Notes under the pieces: model-generated | What the model was told of the DNA's origin: nothing | Database searches by the model: none | The model's input: the letters and a program-made list of their open reading frames with translations, nothing else | Position numbers and translations under genes: made by a program | Assembly (NCBI GenBank): GCA_020355985.1 | Contig: CP070628.1 | Coordinates: 132,860-144,728, forward strand | Source: Nitrospirota bacterium | GTDB lineage: Bacteria > Nitrospirota > Nitrospiria > Nitrospirales > UBA8639 | DNA: 11,869 nt | Direction of reading: 5' to 3' | In this document: piece after piece, positions 1-6,768 of the stretch | How the letters are laid out: the number at the start of each line of letters is the position of its first letter | Position numbering within the stretch: position 1 is the stretch's first letter

Positions 1-105
1 AATGATGAGGAGTCAATGCAAAAGAGACTACCCCGTGTCAAGGATCTCTACACCGTAATGTCAGCCCTGTCAGTTGATCGACAGGACCACACCGTTTTTC
101 AGTAA
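1..105 (+). CDS. Short open frame or tail of an upstream gene, CBS-like N-terminal motif (partial or decayed)
   Basis: An open frame enters at the left edge and stops with TAA at 103-105, giving at most 34 residues. An ATG at 16 preceded by GAGGAG (7-12) would give a 29-residue peptide, but the 3-nt spacing is short. The stretch RVKDLYTVMSALSVDRQDHTV resembles the opening of a CBS domain (RVKDxMT...VxxDxTV), which normally continues for about 50 more residues. Here the frame ends right after that motif, and neither other plus frame continues the homology. It could be the true C-terminus of an upstream gene, a small peptide gene, or the remnant of a CBS-domain gene. The similarity is judged by eye and is weak. 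Confidence 0.25.
   Translation, partial: NDEESMQKRLPRVKDLYTVMSALSVDRQDHTVFQ
66..99 (+). terminator. Possible weak terminator hairpin
   Basis: CCTGTC at 66-71 pairs perfectly with GACAGG at 80-85 around an 8-nt loop, and a run of five T follows at 95-99. The T run begins 9 nt after the stem, further than in a standard Rho-independent terminator, and the hairpin lies inside the short open frame that ends at 105. It may help end transcription from the left, but the call is weak. Confidence 0.2.
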
Positions 106-430
106 TTTTAGCTGGACGTTTTTAAGACCTTCCGGAAAATTTTTCCTAGTAATTCCAACGGAATTTCTCTCCCCGTTCATTGGCATTGGGTAAAAATACA
201 ATCTGGCATTTAGGTTGCTCTAGTCCTATGAATTAAGAAGATGAATCAGAAGGCATTTTGAATCAGCAACATGATTCAAGCAACCCCCTTCCTTTGAGCC
301 AGCCTTCTTTGATTCATTTTTAAAAAGTTTTCACCAGCCAGGGAAAATTTTGTTGGGGTTCTTTGAGCCCATGAAATTGCTTGGCCTCAAATATAGGTAA
401 AATTAATTAGGTATTACTGAAGGATGAATT
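106..430 (+). promoter_or_regulatory. Gene-free leader region upstream of the fusion gene
   Basis: No credible gene is seen in these 325 bases. Visible elements are a perfect 6-bp hairpin AATTCC-aac-GGAATT at 151-165, the symmetric block GGAAAATTTTTCC at 134-146, a near-tandem repeat ATGAATTAAGAAG (228-240) / ATGAATCAGAAGG (241-253), a nested inverted repeat at 241-317, and a 6-bp hairpin TTTGAG/CTCAAA at 362-391. A possible -10 box TAAAAT lies at 398-403 with only a poor -35 (TTGCTT at 377-382, 15-bp spacing). The ribosome binding site GAAGGA at 419-424 sits 6 nt before the ATG at 431. The region looks like a regulated or structured leader, but no known riboswitch class is recognised. Confidence 0.45.
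241..317. repeat. Nested inverted repeats with four TGAATCA/TGATTCA copies
   Basis: TGAATCA occurs at 242-248 and 259-265, and its reverse complement TGATTCA at 272-278 and 310-316. The inner pair forms a perfect 8-bp hairpin, TTGAATCA (258-265) and TGATTCAA (272-279), with a 6-nt loop. The outer pair is longer: ATGAATCAGAAGGC (241-254) pairs over 14 bp with GCCTTC (302-307) plus TGATTCAT (310-317), with only TT at 308-309 bulged. A short T run follows at 317-321. It could be a dimeric-regulator operator array, an RNA structure in the leader of the gene at 431, or a terminator of upstream transcription. The pairing is directly visible; the function is not. Confidence 0.6.
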
Positions 431-2761
431 ATGCACATGAAATTAATGGATCCCGTGAATTCACTGTCCCAACAGCCTGAAGGTTTCATAACACAGAAAT
501 CACGGTCCCTTGTAGGAGACAAAAGAAACACCTCATCACGGCCTTTTTCAATTCCATTGTATTTCAATTGTTTAGGGGGCAACTGGGAAGGTCAAATACA
601 CCTCTTAAAAACCGGTTCACTGGCGTTGCGAATTCAAGGATTGCCTCCGGTACAAGCAGGGCAAAAACTCCAGTTTCAGTGTTTTGGTAAAGGACAAACG
701 TCTTTCTCTCAAATCACCAAGGGGATTATTCAAGAGGTCTATACCAAACCGGGTACTTCTGTGTGGGAAGGAATAACTCATATAATTATTAAACAGGACA
801 CATCACAAAAAACTAAAAACCTTCCTTTGATTTCCAAGAATGGGCCATGTCATACGGAACTTGGGAGCTTCGTGTTAGGTCAGCTCGCCGATAAAGATCC
901 CTTTAAATCTTGTGAAATGGAATCCTTAGTTCCAGGACTTTCTACATTCCCATCCCCTAGTGCATCGAAAAAAGGAGGGCGTAATACCGAAGTAAGGCCA
1001 GAAAGTGAAAACATACAAAGTAGCCGGTTATCTATACCTAATGCATACGGGCATACGATTAAGGCCTATCATGATTTTCCCATAGGCGTGGATCTTTCGA
1101 CATTGCCAATCGTGGTCATTGCCCCTGGGTATGGGGAAACCAAACGAGATTATTTAACCTTAGCCTATTTTTTTGCCAGTAATGGTTTTCACGTCATTCG
1201 CTATGACCATACGAACCATGTGGGAGAAAGTGACGGAGCACATTTTGATATATCTCTATCTTCCATGAAATATGATTTTCAAACCGTAACGAAGTTTGCT
1301 CGCCAGCAATGGCCTCATCGTCCTGTCATAGGAGTTGCCTCCAGCTTGGCGTCACGAATAGCGCTGAAAGCCGAATCTGAAGAATCTTCTCTTGCCCTTT
1401 TAATTTTGATGGTGGGAGTCGTGGATGTCCAAAGATCCGTGGCCACCGTCCACCAAGAAAATGTCTTTGGCAACTATCTCAATGGGGAGGTTCAAGATTC
1501 CGCGAATATTTTAGGTTTTAATGTCGGGCGTCAATTTTTACATGATGCCATTACGAATAATTTTTCCACGCTAGACACCACGCTTAAGGATGTTCAAGCC
1601 TTAGAAACCCAACTCATGTATATTTCTGCAGGAAGGGATGCCTGGATAAATGACACTGATCTACAGACCTTCAAAGATGCAATAGGCTCACATTTGTCGA
1701 TGTGGTTGGACGTCCCAGAGGCATTGCACCGTCTTCAAGAAAATCCAAAAATTGCACGGACGACCTACCGACACATCATTGATCATTGCCGCGAATTTTT
1801 AGCCTTACCATCACAGGAACATTGTATTCAGGAACCAAATCGTTTAGACCTTGGCCGGCAAAACCGTCAAGAAAAAATTGCGTTACAACAACATTCACAC
1901 GCTGATGTTGGGCAAGCATTTTGGAGTGATTATTTAGGGCATTTCCAAACCGTCGGGAAATGCCAGGATTACGTTCAACTCTTAGATCATGTATTTCATG
2001 CCCTAGGACCGGTTACTCCAGGGCAACGGTTTTTAGATGCCGGCTGTGGGAATGGGAACGCCGGATTGTTTTTCTTGCAAACATTGAAAGAAACCAACTG
2101 TCAACCGGGCCTGAGTTCGGAACACCTAATTCGCTATGTCGGTATTGATGTCATTCAAGAAGCGCTCGGCCGAGCTCAATTTCAGATGACCCGAGCTTAT
2201 CACTCACTGCAAACGACTTTGCCTGCTTGGTTCCCGTCTGTCCAGATGTCTTGGTCGCAAGTTGATTTGCAACATTCTTTACCCTTTGCTGATAATCAAT
2301 TCGATCGGATCGTTTCGAATTTGGTTCTTGGGTATGTAAGTGATCCTGAGGTAGTCTTGCGAGAATTATTTCGAGTCCTTGCTCCTGGTGGACGAATGGT
2401 CATCTCCAATCTTAAACCCAATGGAGATTTTTCCGGTATCTATCAAAATTTACTCAGACAAGCAGGGCAAATAGATCAGAAAGCTGAAGCACGAGAGCTT
2501 TTGAATAATTATGGAAAAATTCGACAGGCTGAAAAAGAAGGCCAGTTTCGCTTTTTCGATCAAACAGAATGGATGAATATTTTAGATTCGCTAAATGGGG
2601 TATATACCGGTGTTTATCCAACATTTGCGAACCAAGCCTATCTGATTGTTGTAGAAAAGCCAGCAGCTTCCTCTGAAATCTCCCCCCTTCCGCTCCAAGA
2701 AACGGGCTCCCACCTCCAATCATTCAACGATGTTACCAATGTCTTCAAGAAAGCGGCTTAG
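431..2761 (+). CDS. LuxD-like acyltransferase/thioesterase fused to a SAM-dependent methyltransferase, with PilZ-like N-terminus
   Basis: This is a three-part 776-residue protein. Residues about 37-105 resemble a divergent PilZ domain, with a KTGSLALRI strand where PilZ has the DxSxxG motif, but the arginine motif is poor. Residues about 120-200 look like a polar linker. Residues about 203-457 align through their length with LuxD, the acyl-ACP thioesterase that supplies fatty acid for bacterial luminescence: APGYGETKRDYLTLAYFFA, NGFHVIRYD, MVGVVDVQ and FSTLDTTLKDV all have LuxD counterparts. The LuxD triad appears kept as Ser305 (VASSLAS), Asp403 (SAGRDAW) and His433 (ALHRL). Residues about 490-742 form a class I methyltransferase: motif I FLDAGCGNGNAG (534-545), acidic GID (571-573), DLQHSLPFADNQFDRIVSN (612-630), and LAPGGRMVISN (650-660). 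No signal peptide or membrane segment is seen, so it is probably cytoplasmic. The start is supported by GAAGGA 6 nt upstream. Substrates are unknown; acyl release or transfer coupled to methylation is inferred. Confidence 0.85.
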   Translation: MHMKLMDPVNSLSQQPEGFITQKSRSLVGDKRNTSSRPFSIPLYFNCLGGNWEGQIHLLKTGSLALRIQGLPPVQAGQKLQFQCFGKGQTSFSQITKGIIQEVYTKPGTSVWEGITHIIIKQDTSQKTKNLPLISKNGPCHTELGSFVLGQLADKDPFKSCEMESLVPGLSTFPSPSASKKGGRNTEVRPESENIQSSRLSIPNAYGHTIKAYHDFPIGVDLSTLPIVVIAPGYGETKRDYLTLAYFFASNGFHVIRYDHTNHVGESDGAHFDISLSSMKYDFQTVTKFARQQWPHRPVIGVASSLASRIALKAESEESSLALLILMVGVVDVQRSVATVHQENVFGNYLNGEVQDSANILGFNVGRQFLHDAITNNFSTLDTTLKDVQALETQLMYISAGRDAWINDTDLQTFKDAIGSHLSMWLDVPEALHRLQENPKIARTTYRHIIDHCREFLALPSQEHCIQEPNRLDLGRQNRQEKIALQQHSHADVGQAFWSDYLGHFQTVGKCQDYVQLLDHVFHALGPVTPGQRFLDAGCGNGNAGLFFLQTLKETNCQPGLSSEHLIRYVGIDVIQEALGRAQFQMTRAYHSLQTTLPAWFPSVQMSWSQVDLQHSLPFADNQFDRIVSNLVLGYVSDPEVVLRELFRVLAPGGRMVISNLKPNGDFSGIYQNLLRQAGQIDQKAEARELLNNYGKIRQAEKEGQFRFFDQTEWMNILDSLNGVYTGVYPTFANQAYLIVVEKPAASSEISPLPLQETGSHLQSFNDVTNVFKKAA

Positions 2762-3004
2762 ACCCATCGAGTGCAAAAACTTTTCGGTCAGAAATAGCCA
2801 GGGAATAGACTGTCCCCGGCTACCCTGACAACAAGGACCCTGCCTGGCAGCGATTTGAATATCACGCCAGCTTATAAGCTCAGAAGACCAGAGAGTTTTG
2901 ACTTCTCCCTGCATTTGTTGTCCAATAGGACCTCCTTTCGTTAAACAGACGATAGGAAAGAACCCGTCTTCACCAGGGAACCTTTCTCCTACGTGAATTT
3001 CCAC
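2720..3004 (-). CDS. Possible small unknown protein antisense to the gap between the fusion and kinase genes
   Basis: A 94-residue frame runs from GTG at 3004 to the stop at 2720. It fills the whole gap between the two plus-strand genes, which otherwise holds nothing. Codon use and composition look ordinary, with an amphipathic, mixed sequence (WSSELISWRDIQIAAR; SIPWLFLTEKFLHSMGLSRF) and a Cys-Cys pair, rather than the skew typical of chance frames. Against it: the start overlaps the kinase start by 12 bp in divergent orientation, the last 14 codons overlap the end of the fusion gene, and no good ribosome site precedes the GTG. An AAAGGAGGT sequence lies inside the frame (complement of 2930-2938), but the next in-frame ATG is about 15 nt beyond it, too far to be a clear start. 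No family is recognised. Confidence 0.35.
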   Translation of the reverse strand: MEIHVGERFPGEDGFFPIVCLTKGGPIGQQMQGEVKTLWSSELISWRDIQIAARQGPCCQGSRGQSIPWLFLTEKFLHSMGLSRFLEDIGNIVE

Positions 3005-5170
3005 GCCTTCAGCGGGCTCCTGAACGGTCTAGCCGCCACCATTTCTGGAATTATTGTCTACGCGAAAAATCCCACCGATCCTAAGCATCAAGCTTATGGA
3101 ATGTATGCCCTTGCAGCAGCCATATGGGGCTATGGCTACTGGGCATGGCAGATCTCTTCTTCCCACGATTCGGCTCTGTTCTATGTTCGGCTATTAATGG
3201 TCGGAGCGATATTTTTACCTGTTGCCTATCTCTGGCACGTTCTTACCTTACTAGACAACATTCGAGGTAAACGACCGCTTTTATGGTTGGTAACAGGAAT
3301 CGGTCTGCTCTTTTTTCTCTTGAATTTGACGCCATATTTTGTTGCTGAAGTACAACCTGCTGGTGGATTTCGTTTCTGGCCCCAACCAGGTCCTGTCTTC
3401 CATCTGTATTTGCTCTGGTTTGGTCTCTGCTCGCTTTATGGGACTTGGTTATTATTTCAAGGAGCCCGAAGCAAAAGTGGCGCAGAACGATACCGCTTTT
3501 ATCTTTTAGCTTTTGGTTCGATCGTGGCCTATGGGGGTGGAATGACGACCTTTCCACTTTGGTATGGCATCAACATCCAGCCCCATGGCGCTATTCTCCT
3601 GACCGTGTATACATCTGTTGTGGCGTATACACTTCTCCGCTATCGACTCTTGGATTTAGGAACGGCGCTGGAACGAGGGGTAACCGGTAGCTTGCTGGTC
3701 CTGTTAGTCGCATTCCCAGCGTATCCAGCTCTATTGCTGGGCCAGCAATGGTATTTAGGATCCATTAATATTGGGTATTCTCTTGTAGAACTCCTCGTAT
3801 TGCTCTTGCTGGTTTTTGGCGCGTCTTCTTTGAAAACTCAAGCAACAACCTTTATCACGAAAGCCTTATTTAAAGAGCGCTATGATCAATATAAGACTGT
3901 GTTAAATTTTTCGAAATCACTGGTCTCAATTTTAGAATTGAAAGATTTAACGTCCACGATTGTCCAATCTATCTGTCCAACATTAGGTCTGCAATGGGGA
4001 GGCTTATATTTACGAAAAGCGGGAGGAAAGGATTATGATCCGATCTCAAGTTTTGGCAAACCGTTAACGTATTTTCCTAGTCTGCAGTTGGGACCCGGCT
4101 CTTCATTGGAAGACCGCTGGAGGCAAGGGACCAATTGTTTCGTTGGGGATGAACTCAGAGAATCCCTAACAGATGACGAATCCCAGTCTGTCATCACCAC
4201 ACTTGCCACGATCGGAACGGAAGTCTACTTGCCGTTGGTCAATAAGAACCGGATTTTAGGGTTTTGTGTCTTTGGTCCAACAGTGAACAGTGGGGGTGGT
4301 TATACTTCGCAAGAGTTGGAATTATTAGCCACATTATCCCAAGAAGCCTCGATAGCGTTAGATAATGCCTTGCTCTATGAAGAGCTCAAGCGATCCCAAT
4401 CGTTGGTACGCCGAACTGATCGGCTACGATCGCTCGAAACGATGGCCGGAGGCTTAGCTCACGAAATCCGAAATCCTTTAACGTCCATCAAGGCTTTTGT
4501 CGATTTAGCACCTGAACGAAAAGACGACGAACAATTCTTAGCTCGTTTTAGTAAAGTTGTGAAGGAAGACGTCTTTCGAATTGAACGATTGACTCGAGAG
4601 ATCTTGGATTATGCCAAACCCATGGAACCGCATTTACGTGAGGAAGATCTGAACGATATTGTGGAATCCTGTTTGTATACGTTACGGGTTCGTCCATCTC
4701 ATGAACTAATTGTTATTGAAACTGATCTTGTGAAAGGTTTGCCAAAAATCTTTGCTGATCGACAAAAACTGAAACAGGTGATCCTTAATTTCTTGTTTAA
4801 TGCCGTCGAAGCCATGTTGCCGGATGGCGGAACCTTAACCGTTCGGACTCGGGATCTTAAATCCCATGGGAAACCGAACTGGGTCCAGGTTGAAATTCAA
4901 GATGCGGGATCAGGAATCGCCCCTGAAGATATTGACCATATTTTTGATCCATTTTTTACCACGAAACATTTAAGTCAAGAGCATGAAGGAACCGGGCTTG
5001 GATTAGCCATTGCCCACCAAATTATTCAAGAGCATCAAGGACAAATTGAAGTTCAAAGCGTGAAAGGACGAGGCACCACATTTTTTGTCAATTTGCCAAT
5101 GGCAGAAACCCAGATTTCCCATCCTTCTATAGTCTCCGAAGCTCCCACACCAACCCCAGAAGAATCATAG
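2993..5170 (+). CDS. Membrane sensor histidine kinase, PrsK-like (7TM-GAF-HisKA-HATPase)
   Basis: This is a 725-residue inner-membrane sensor kinase. Residues 5-280 are strongly hydrophobic, with seven or eight predicted helices starting at FSGLLNGLAATISGIIVYA, as in the 7TM histidine-kinase N-terminal domain. Residues about 305-465 match a GAF domain (TIGTEVYLPLVNKNRILGFCVFG, 407-428), followed by a short helical linker. The HisKA box is GGLAHEIRNPLTSIK with His490 as the phosphoacceptor. The ATPase domain shows the N box (FLFNAVEAM, 600-608), G1 (DAGSGI, 637-642), F box (FDPFFTTK, 651-658) and G2 (GTGLGLAI, 667-674). The overall plan matches PrsK of XrtA/PEP-CTERM systems, but no PrsR-type regulator or exosortase is in the window, so that symbol is not assigned. 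The start is GTG: the frame meets a stop at 2942-2944 with no other start codon before 2993, and the first membrane helix begins at once. The ribosome site is poor (AGGGA at 2975-2979). The Pro/Ser-rich tail after 703 is probably flexible. Confidence 0.9.
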   Translation: MNFHAFSGLLNGLAATISGIIVYAKNPTDPKHQAYGMYALAAAIWGYGYWAWQISSSHDSALFYVRLLMVGAIFLPVAYLWHVLTLLDNIRGKRPLLWLVTGIGLLFFLLNLTPYFVAEVQPAGGFRFWPQPGPVFHLYLLWFGLCSLYGTWLLFQGARSKSGAERYRFYLLAFGSIVAYGGGMTTFPLWYGINIQPHGAILLTVYTSVVAYTLLRYRLLDLGTALERGVTGSLLVLLVAFPAYPALLLGQQWYLGSINIGYSLVELLVLLLLVFGASSLKTQATTFITKALFKERYDQYKTVLNFSKSLVSILELKDLTSTIVQSICPTLGLQWGGLYLRKAGGKDYDPISSFGKPLTYFPSLQLGPGSSLEDRWRQGTNCFVGDELRESLTDDESQSVITTLATIGTEVYLPLVNKNRILGFCVFGPTVNSGGGYTSQELELLATLSQEASIALDNALLYEELKRSQSLVRRTDRLRSLETMAGGLAHEIRNPLTSIKAFVDLAPERKDDEQFLARFSKVVKEDVFRIERLTREILDYAKPMEPHLREEDLNDIVESCLYTLRVRPSHELIVIETDLVKGLPKIFADRQKLKQVILNFLFNAVEAMLPDGGTLTVRTRDLKSHGKPNWVQVEIQDAGSGIAPEDIDHIFDPFFTTKHLSQEHEGTGLGLAIAHQIIQEHQGQIEVQSVKGRGTTFFVNLPMAETQISHPSIVSEAPTPTPEES

Positions 5171-5187
5171 TGTCTTAGTACCAAGCC

Positions 5188-5210
5188 TGACATCGCTGTC
5201 ATTTATTTAT
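5188..5210. terminator. Weak hairpin and T-rich stretch between convergent genes
   Basis: TGACA (5188-5192) pairs with TGTCA (5197-5201) around a TCGC loop, followed by TTTATTTAT. It lies 17 nt after the kinase stop in the 92-bp gap before the end of the convergent methyltransferase gene. The stem is short (5 bp) and the T tract is interrupted, so it may be a weak terminator for the plus strand. No better hairpin is seen in the gap. Confidence 0.35.
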
Positions 5211-5262
5211 CCAGAGAGTGCGTGCTGTTCTCCGGTTAGATTATGGGAAGAACGTCGGGAAT

Positions 5263-6285
5263 TTAAGAAGACACCGGCCGTCGACCTTCTAGCAGTCGGC
5301 CTTCCCAGTCACCGGTTCCCTTTTGAAGTCGGATGAGGCGGGTACGACTCAGCCCAGCTTTGTGAAGCCAGGTTCGTACGTCTTGTCTGGAATAGGTATT
5401 CCCGGTATCAGTGTAGAGCAACATCGTGACAGCAAACAGATTGGTCTCCAGCGGTCGAAGGCCTTGAGCATCTTCCAAAAAGGTATCCTGAATAATAAGC
5501 CGACCGCCAGGTTTGAGTGCTCGCCGAATTTTTTTGAGCACCTTGAGGGTTTCGGATGGAGAATAAATATGGAGGACATTGGAATACCACACGATATCGT
5601 AGGTTCCAACGATTTTGTCATTGATGAAATTCCCTGCTTGCAGGGAGAGTCGGTGTTCCACTGACGCTTGCTTTGCCAAAGTCTGTGCGACCTCTAGGGC
5701 AGCTGGACGATCCATCACGGTCGCGTGCAATTGTGAATTGGCCTTCAAAAAAGCCAACGCATATGTACCTGGTCCGCCGCCAAGATCAAGAAATGAACGC
5801 GCGGTTTTCATAGAGACTTGCTTGGCAACTTGTCGGGCGGGTTCTTGAGAGCGATGGTGCATGGCCCATGTAAAAGAACGACGGTATTCAGGCGTTTCAG
5901 GTTCTTGACTATCAACGGGACTGCCGGAGGTGACCACCTCGGTTAGGCGTGACCATTCCTTCCATTGCCCTTGCATAAGTGCCAAATAGTCTCCTCGAAA
6001 AGCTTTGCTGCTTTTTTGAAGGTACGTATGCGCGAACGTGCTGGTTCGGAATCCGGCATGGGATTTTATTAAAAGGCCGGTGCTAGCCAAACTCCGACAA
6101 AGGATTTCTAATCCTCGTTGACTTGTGCGTAATTGCTTGGATAGTTGGGGAATCGTCCAAGTCCGACGTCCCATTATATTGAAAAGATCAAGATCTAATG
6201 CGGTGAAAATAATCCTGGGTAAACGAAAACCATAGGCCACATCCCGAAATTGCTTGAGAGATTGGATGAATGGCTTGGTCGGCAT
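5263..6285 (-). CDS. O-methyltransferase of the acetylserotonin/hydroxyneurosporene (CrtF-like) family
   Basis: This 340-residue protein has the two-part plan of small-molecule O-methyltransferases. Residues about 10-95 are an N-terminal winged-helix dimerisation domain (FTALDLDLFNIM; TIPQLSKQLRTSQRGLEILCRSLASTGLL). Residues about 100-325 are the Methyltransf_2 catalytic domain: SAM motif DLGGGPGT (167-174), Asp192 in VMDRP for the adenosine hydroxyls, and NVLHIYS (236-242) with His239 at the place of the catalytic His in family members. ALKPGGRLIIQD (256-267) is the usual beta-hairpin motif. The start is fixed by an in-frame stop three codons upstream of ATG 6285, though no clear Shine-Dalgarno is seen. 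It lies 45 bp behind the 145-aa gene, so is probably the last gene of the minus-strand run. The substrate cannot be read from the sequence; quinone, carotenoid, polyketide or phenolic acceptors are all known in the family. Confidence 0.87.
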   Translation of the reverse strand: MPTKPFIQSLKQFRDVAYGFRLPRIIFTALDLDLFNIMGRRTWTIPQLSKQLRTSQRGLEILCRSLASTGLLIKSHAGFRTSTFAHTYLQKSSKAFRGDYLALMQGQWKEWSRLTEVVTSGSPVDSQEPETPEYRRSFTWAMHHRSQEPARQVAKQVSMKTARSFLDLGGGPGTYALAFLKANSQLHATVMDRPAALEVAQTLAKQASVEHRLSLQAGNFINDKIVGTYDIVWYSNVLHIYSPSETLKVLKKIRRALKPGGRLIIQDTFLEDAQGLRPLETNLFAVTMLLYTDTGNTYSRQDVRTWLHKAGLSRTRLIRLQKGTGDWEGRLLEGRRPVSS

Positions 6286-6330
6286 GAGAAGTCAGAAGAA
6301 TTATCAATCCTCACCAGAATTGAACCTGGG

Positions 6331-6768
6331 TCATGGAAGGAACCAGGATTGGCAGGTTTGAATTTTGTGACGCACCTCGGAAAGATTTCCTAAATCAATA
6401 GCTTGTTCAAAATGAGCCGCCACGAAGTCATCATTCATTTCAATTCGTTCGACAAATCCTTCGGCCACCAATTTTCGACGATATTTCGACGTGGTTTGTT
6501 GAAGGAAAAATTTCACTTGTTTGGCTAATTCATCACTACCCAGATCCTCGGCGGTCCCATCAGAGAGGATGCTTTTCATGTCGTCCAGGTCGTATCCGGC
6601 GACACAAATGAGACGACCATCTGGGGTGATTTCCAATAACCAATCCTCATCGGGCAAGGATAAGGTCAGTGGTTCAGTTTCGTCTGATTCGAACCACCCG
6701 GAAATTTCCGCGAGCAGGGAAGACCTCGCCTTATGCCAATAAGGAGAAATGGAATTGGTCTCACTCAT
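6331..6768 (-). CDS. Unknown acidic 145-residue protein, coupled to the TPR gene
   Basis: No family is recognised. The protein is acidic and soluble, with no signal peptide or membrane helix. It appears to have an N-terminal helix (residues 8-26), a beta-rich middle (PLTLSLPDEDWLLEITPDGRL, residues 33-53, a probable hairpin) and two helical segments (77-105 and 113-140). Its ATG overlaps the stop of the TPR gene by 8 bp (ATGAGTGA), and the sequence before it has no Shine-Dalgarno, so it probably depends on translation of the TPR gene. The tight pairing suggests the two products act together, perhaps with the TPR as scaffold. That role is inferred from arrangement only. Confidence 0.8.
   Translation of the reverse strand: MSETNSISPYWHKARSSLLAEISGWFESDETEPLTLSLPDEDWLLEITPDGRLICVAGYDLDDMKSILSDGTAEDLGSDELAKQVKFFLQQTTSKYRRKLVAEGFVERIEMNDDFVAAHFEQAIDLGNLSEVRHKIQTCQSWFLP

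Noticed and set aside
431..2761. Bioluminescence (lux) operon suggested by the LuxD-like domain
   Set aside because: No luciferase subunit, acyl-CoA reductase LuxC or synthetase LuxE is present on either side, and LuxD is not normally fused to a methyltransferase.
2930..2938. Strong Shine-Dalgarno-like AAAGGAGGT on the minus strand
   Set aside because: The nearest in-frame ATG is about 15 nt away, and the TTG 4 nt downstream opens only a 17-codon frame. It is probably chance within a Lys-Gly-Gly-encoding stretch.
5323..5664. Plus-strand 113-codon frame inside the O-methyltransferase gene
   Set aside because: It lies antisense to a protein with clear family motifs, with no recognisable domain of its own.
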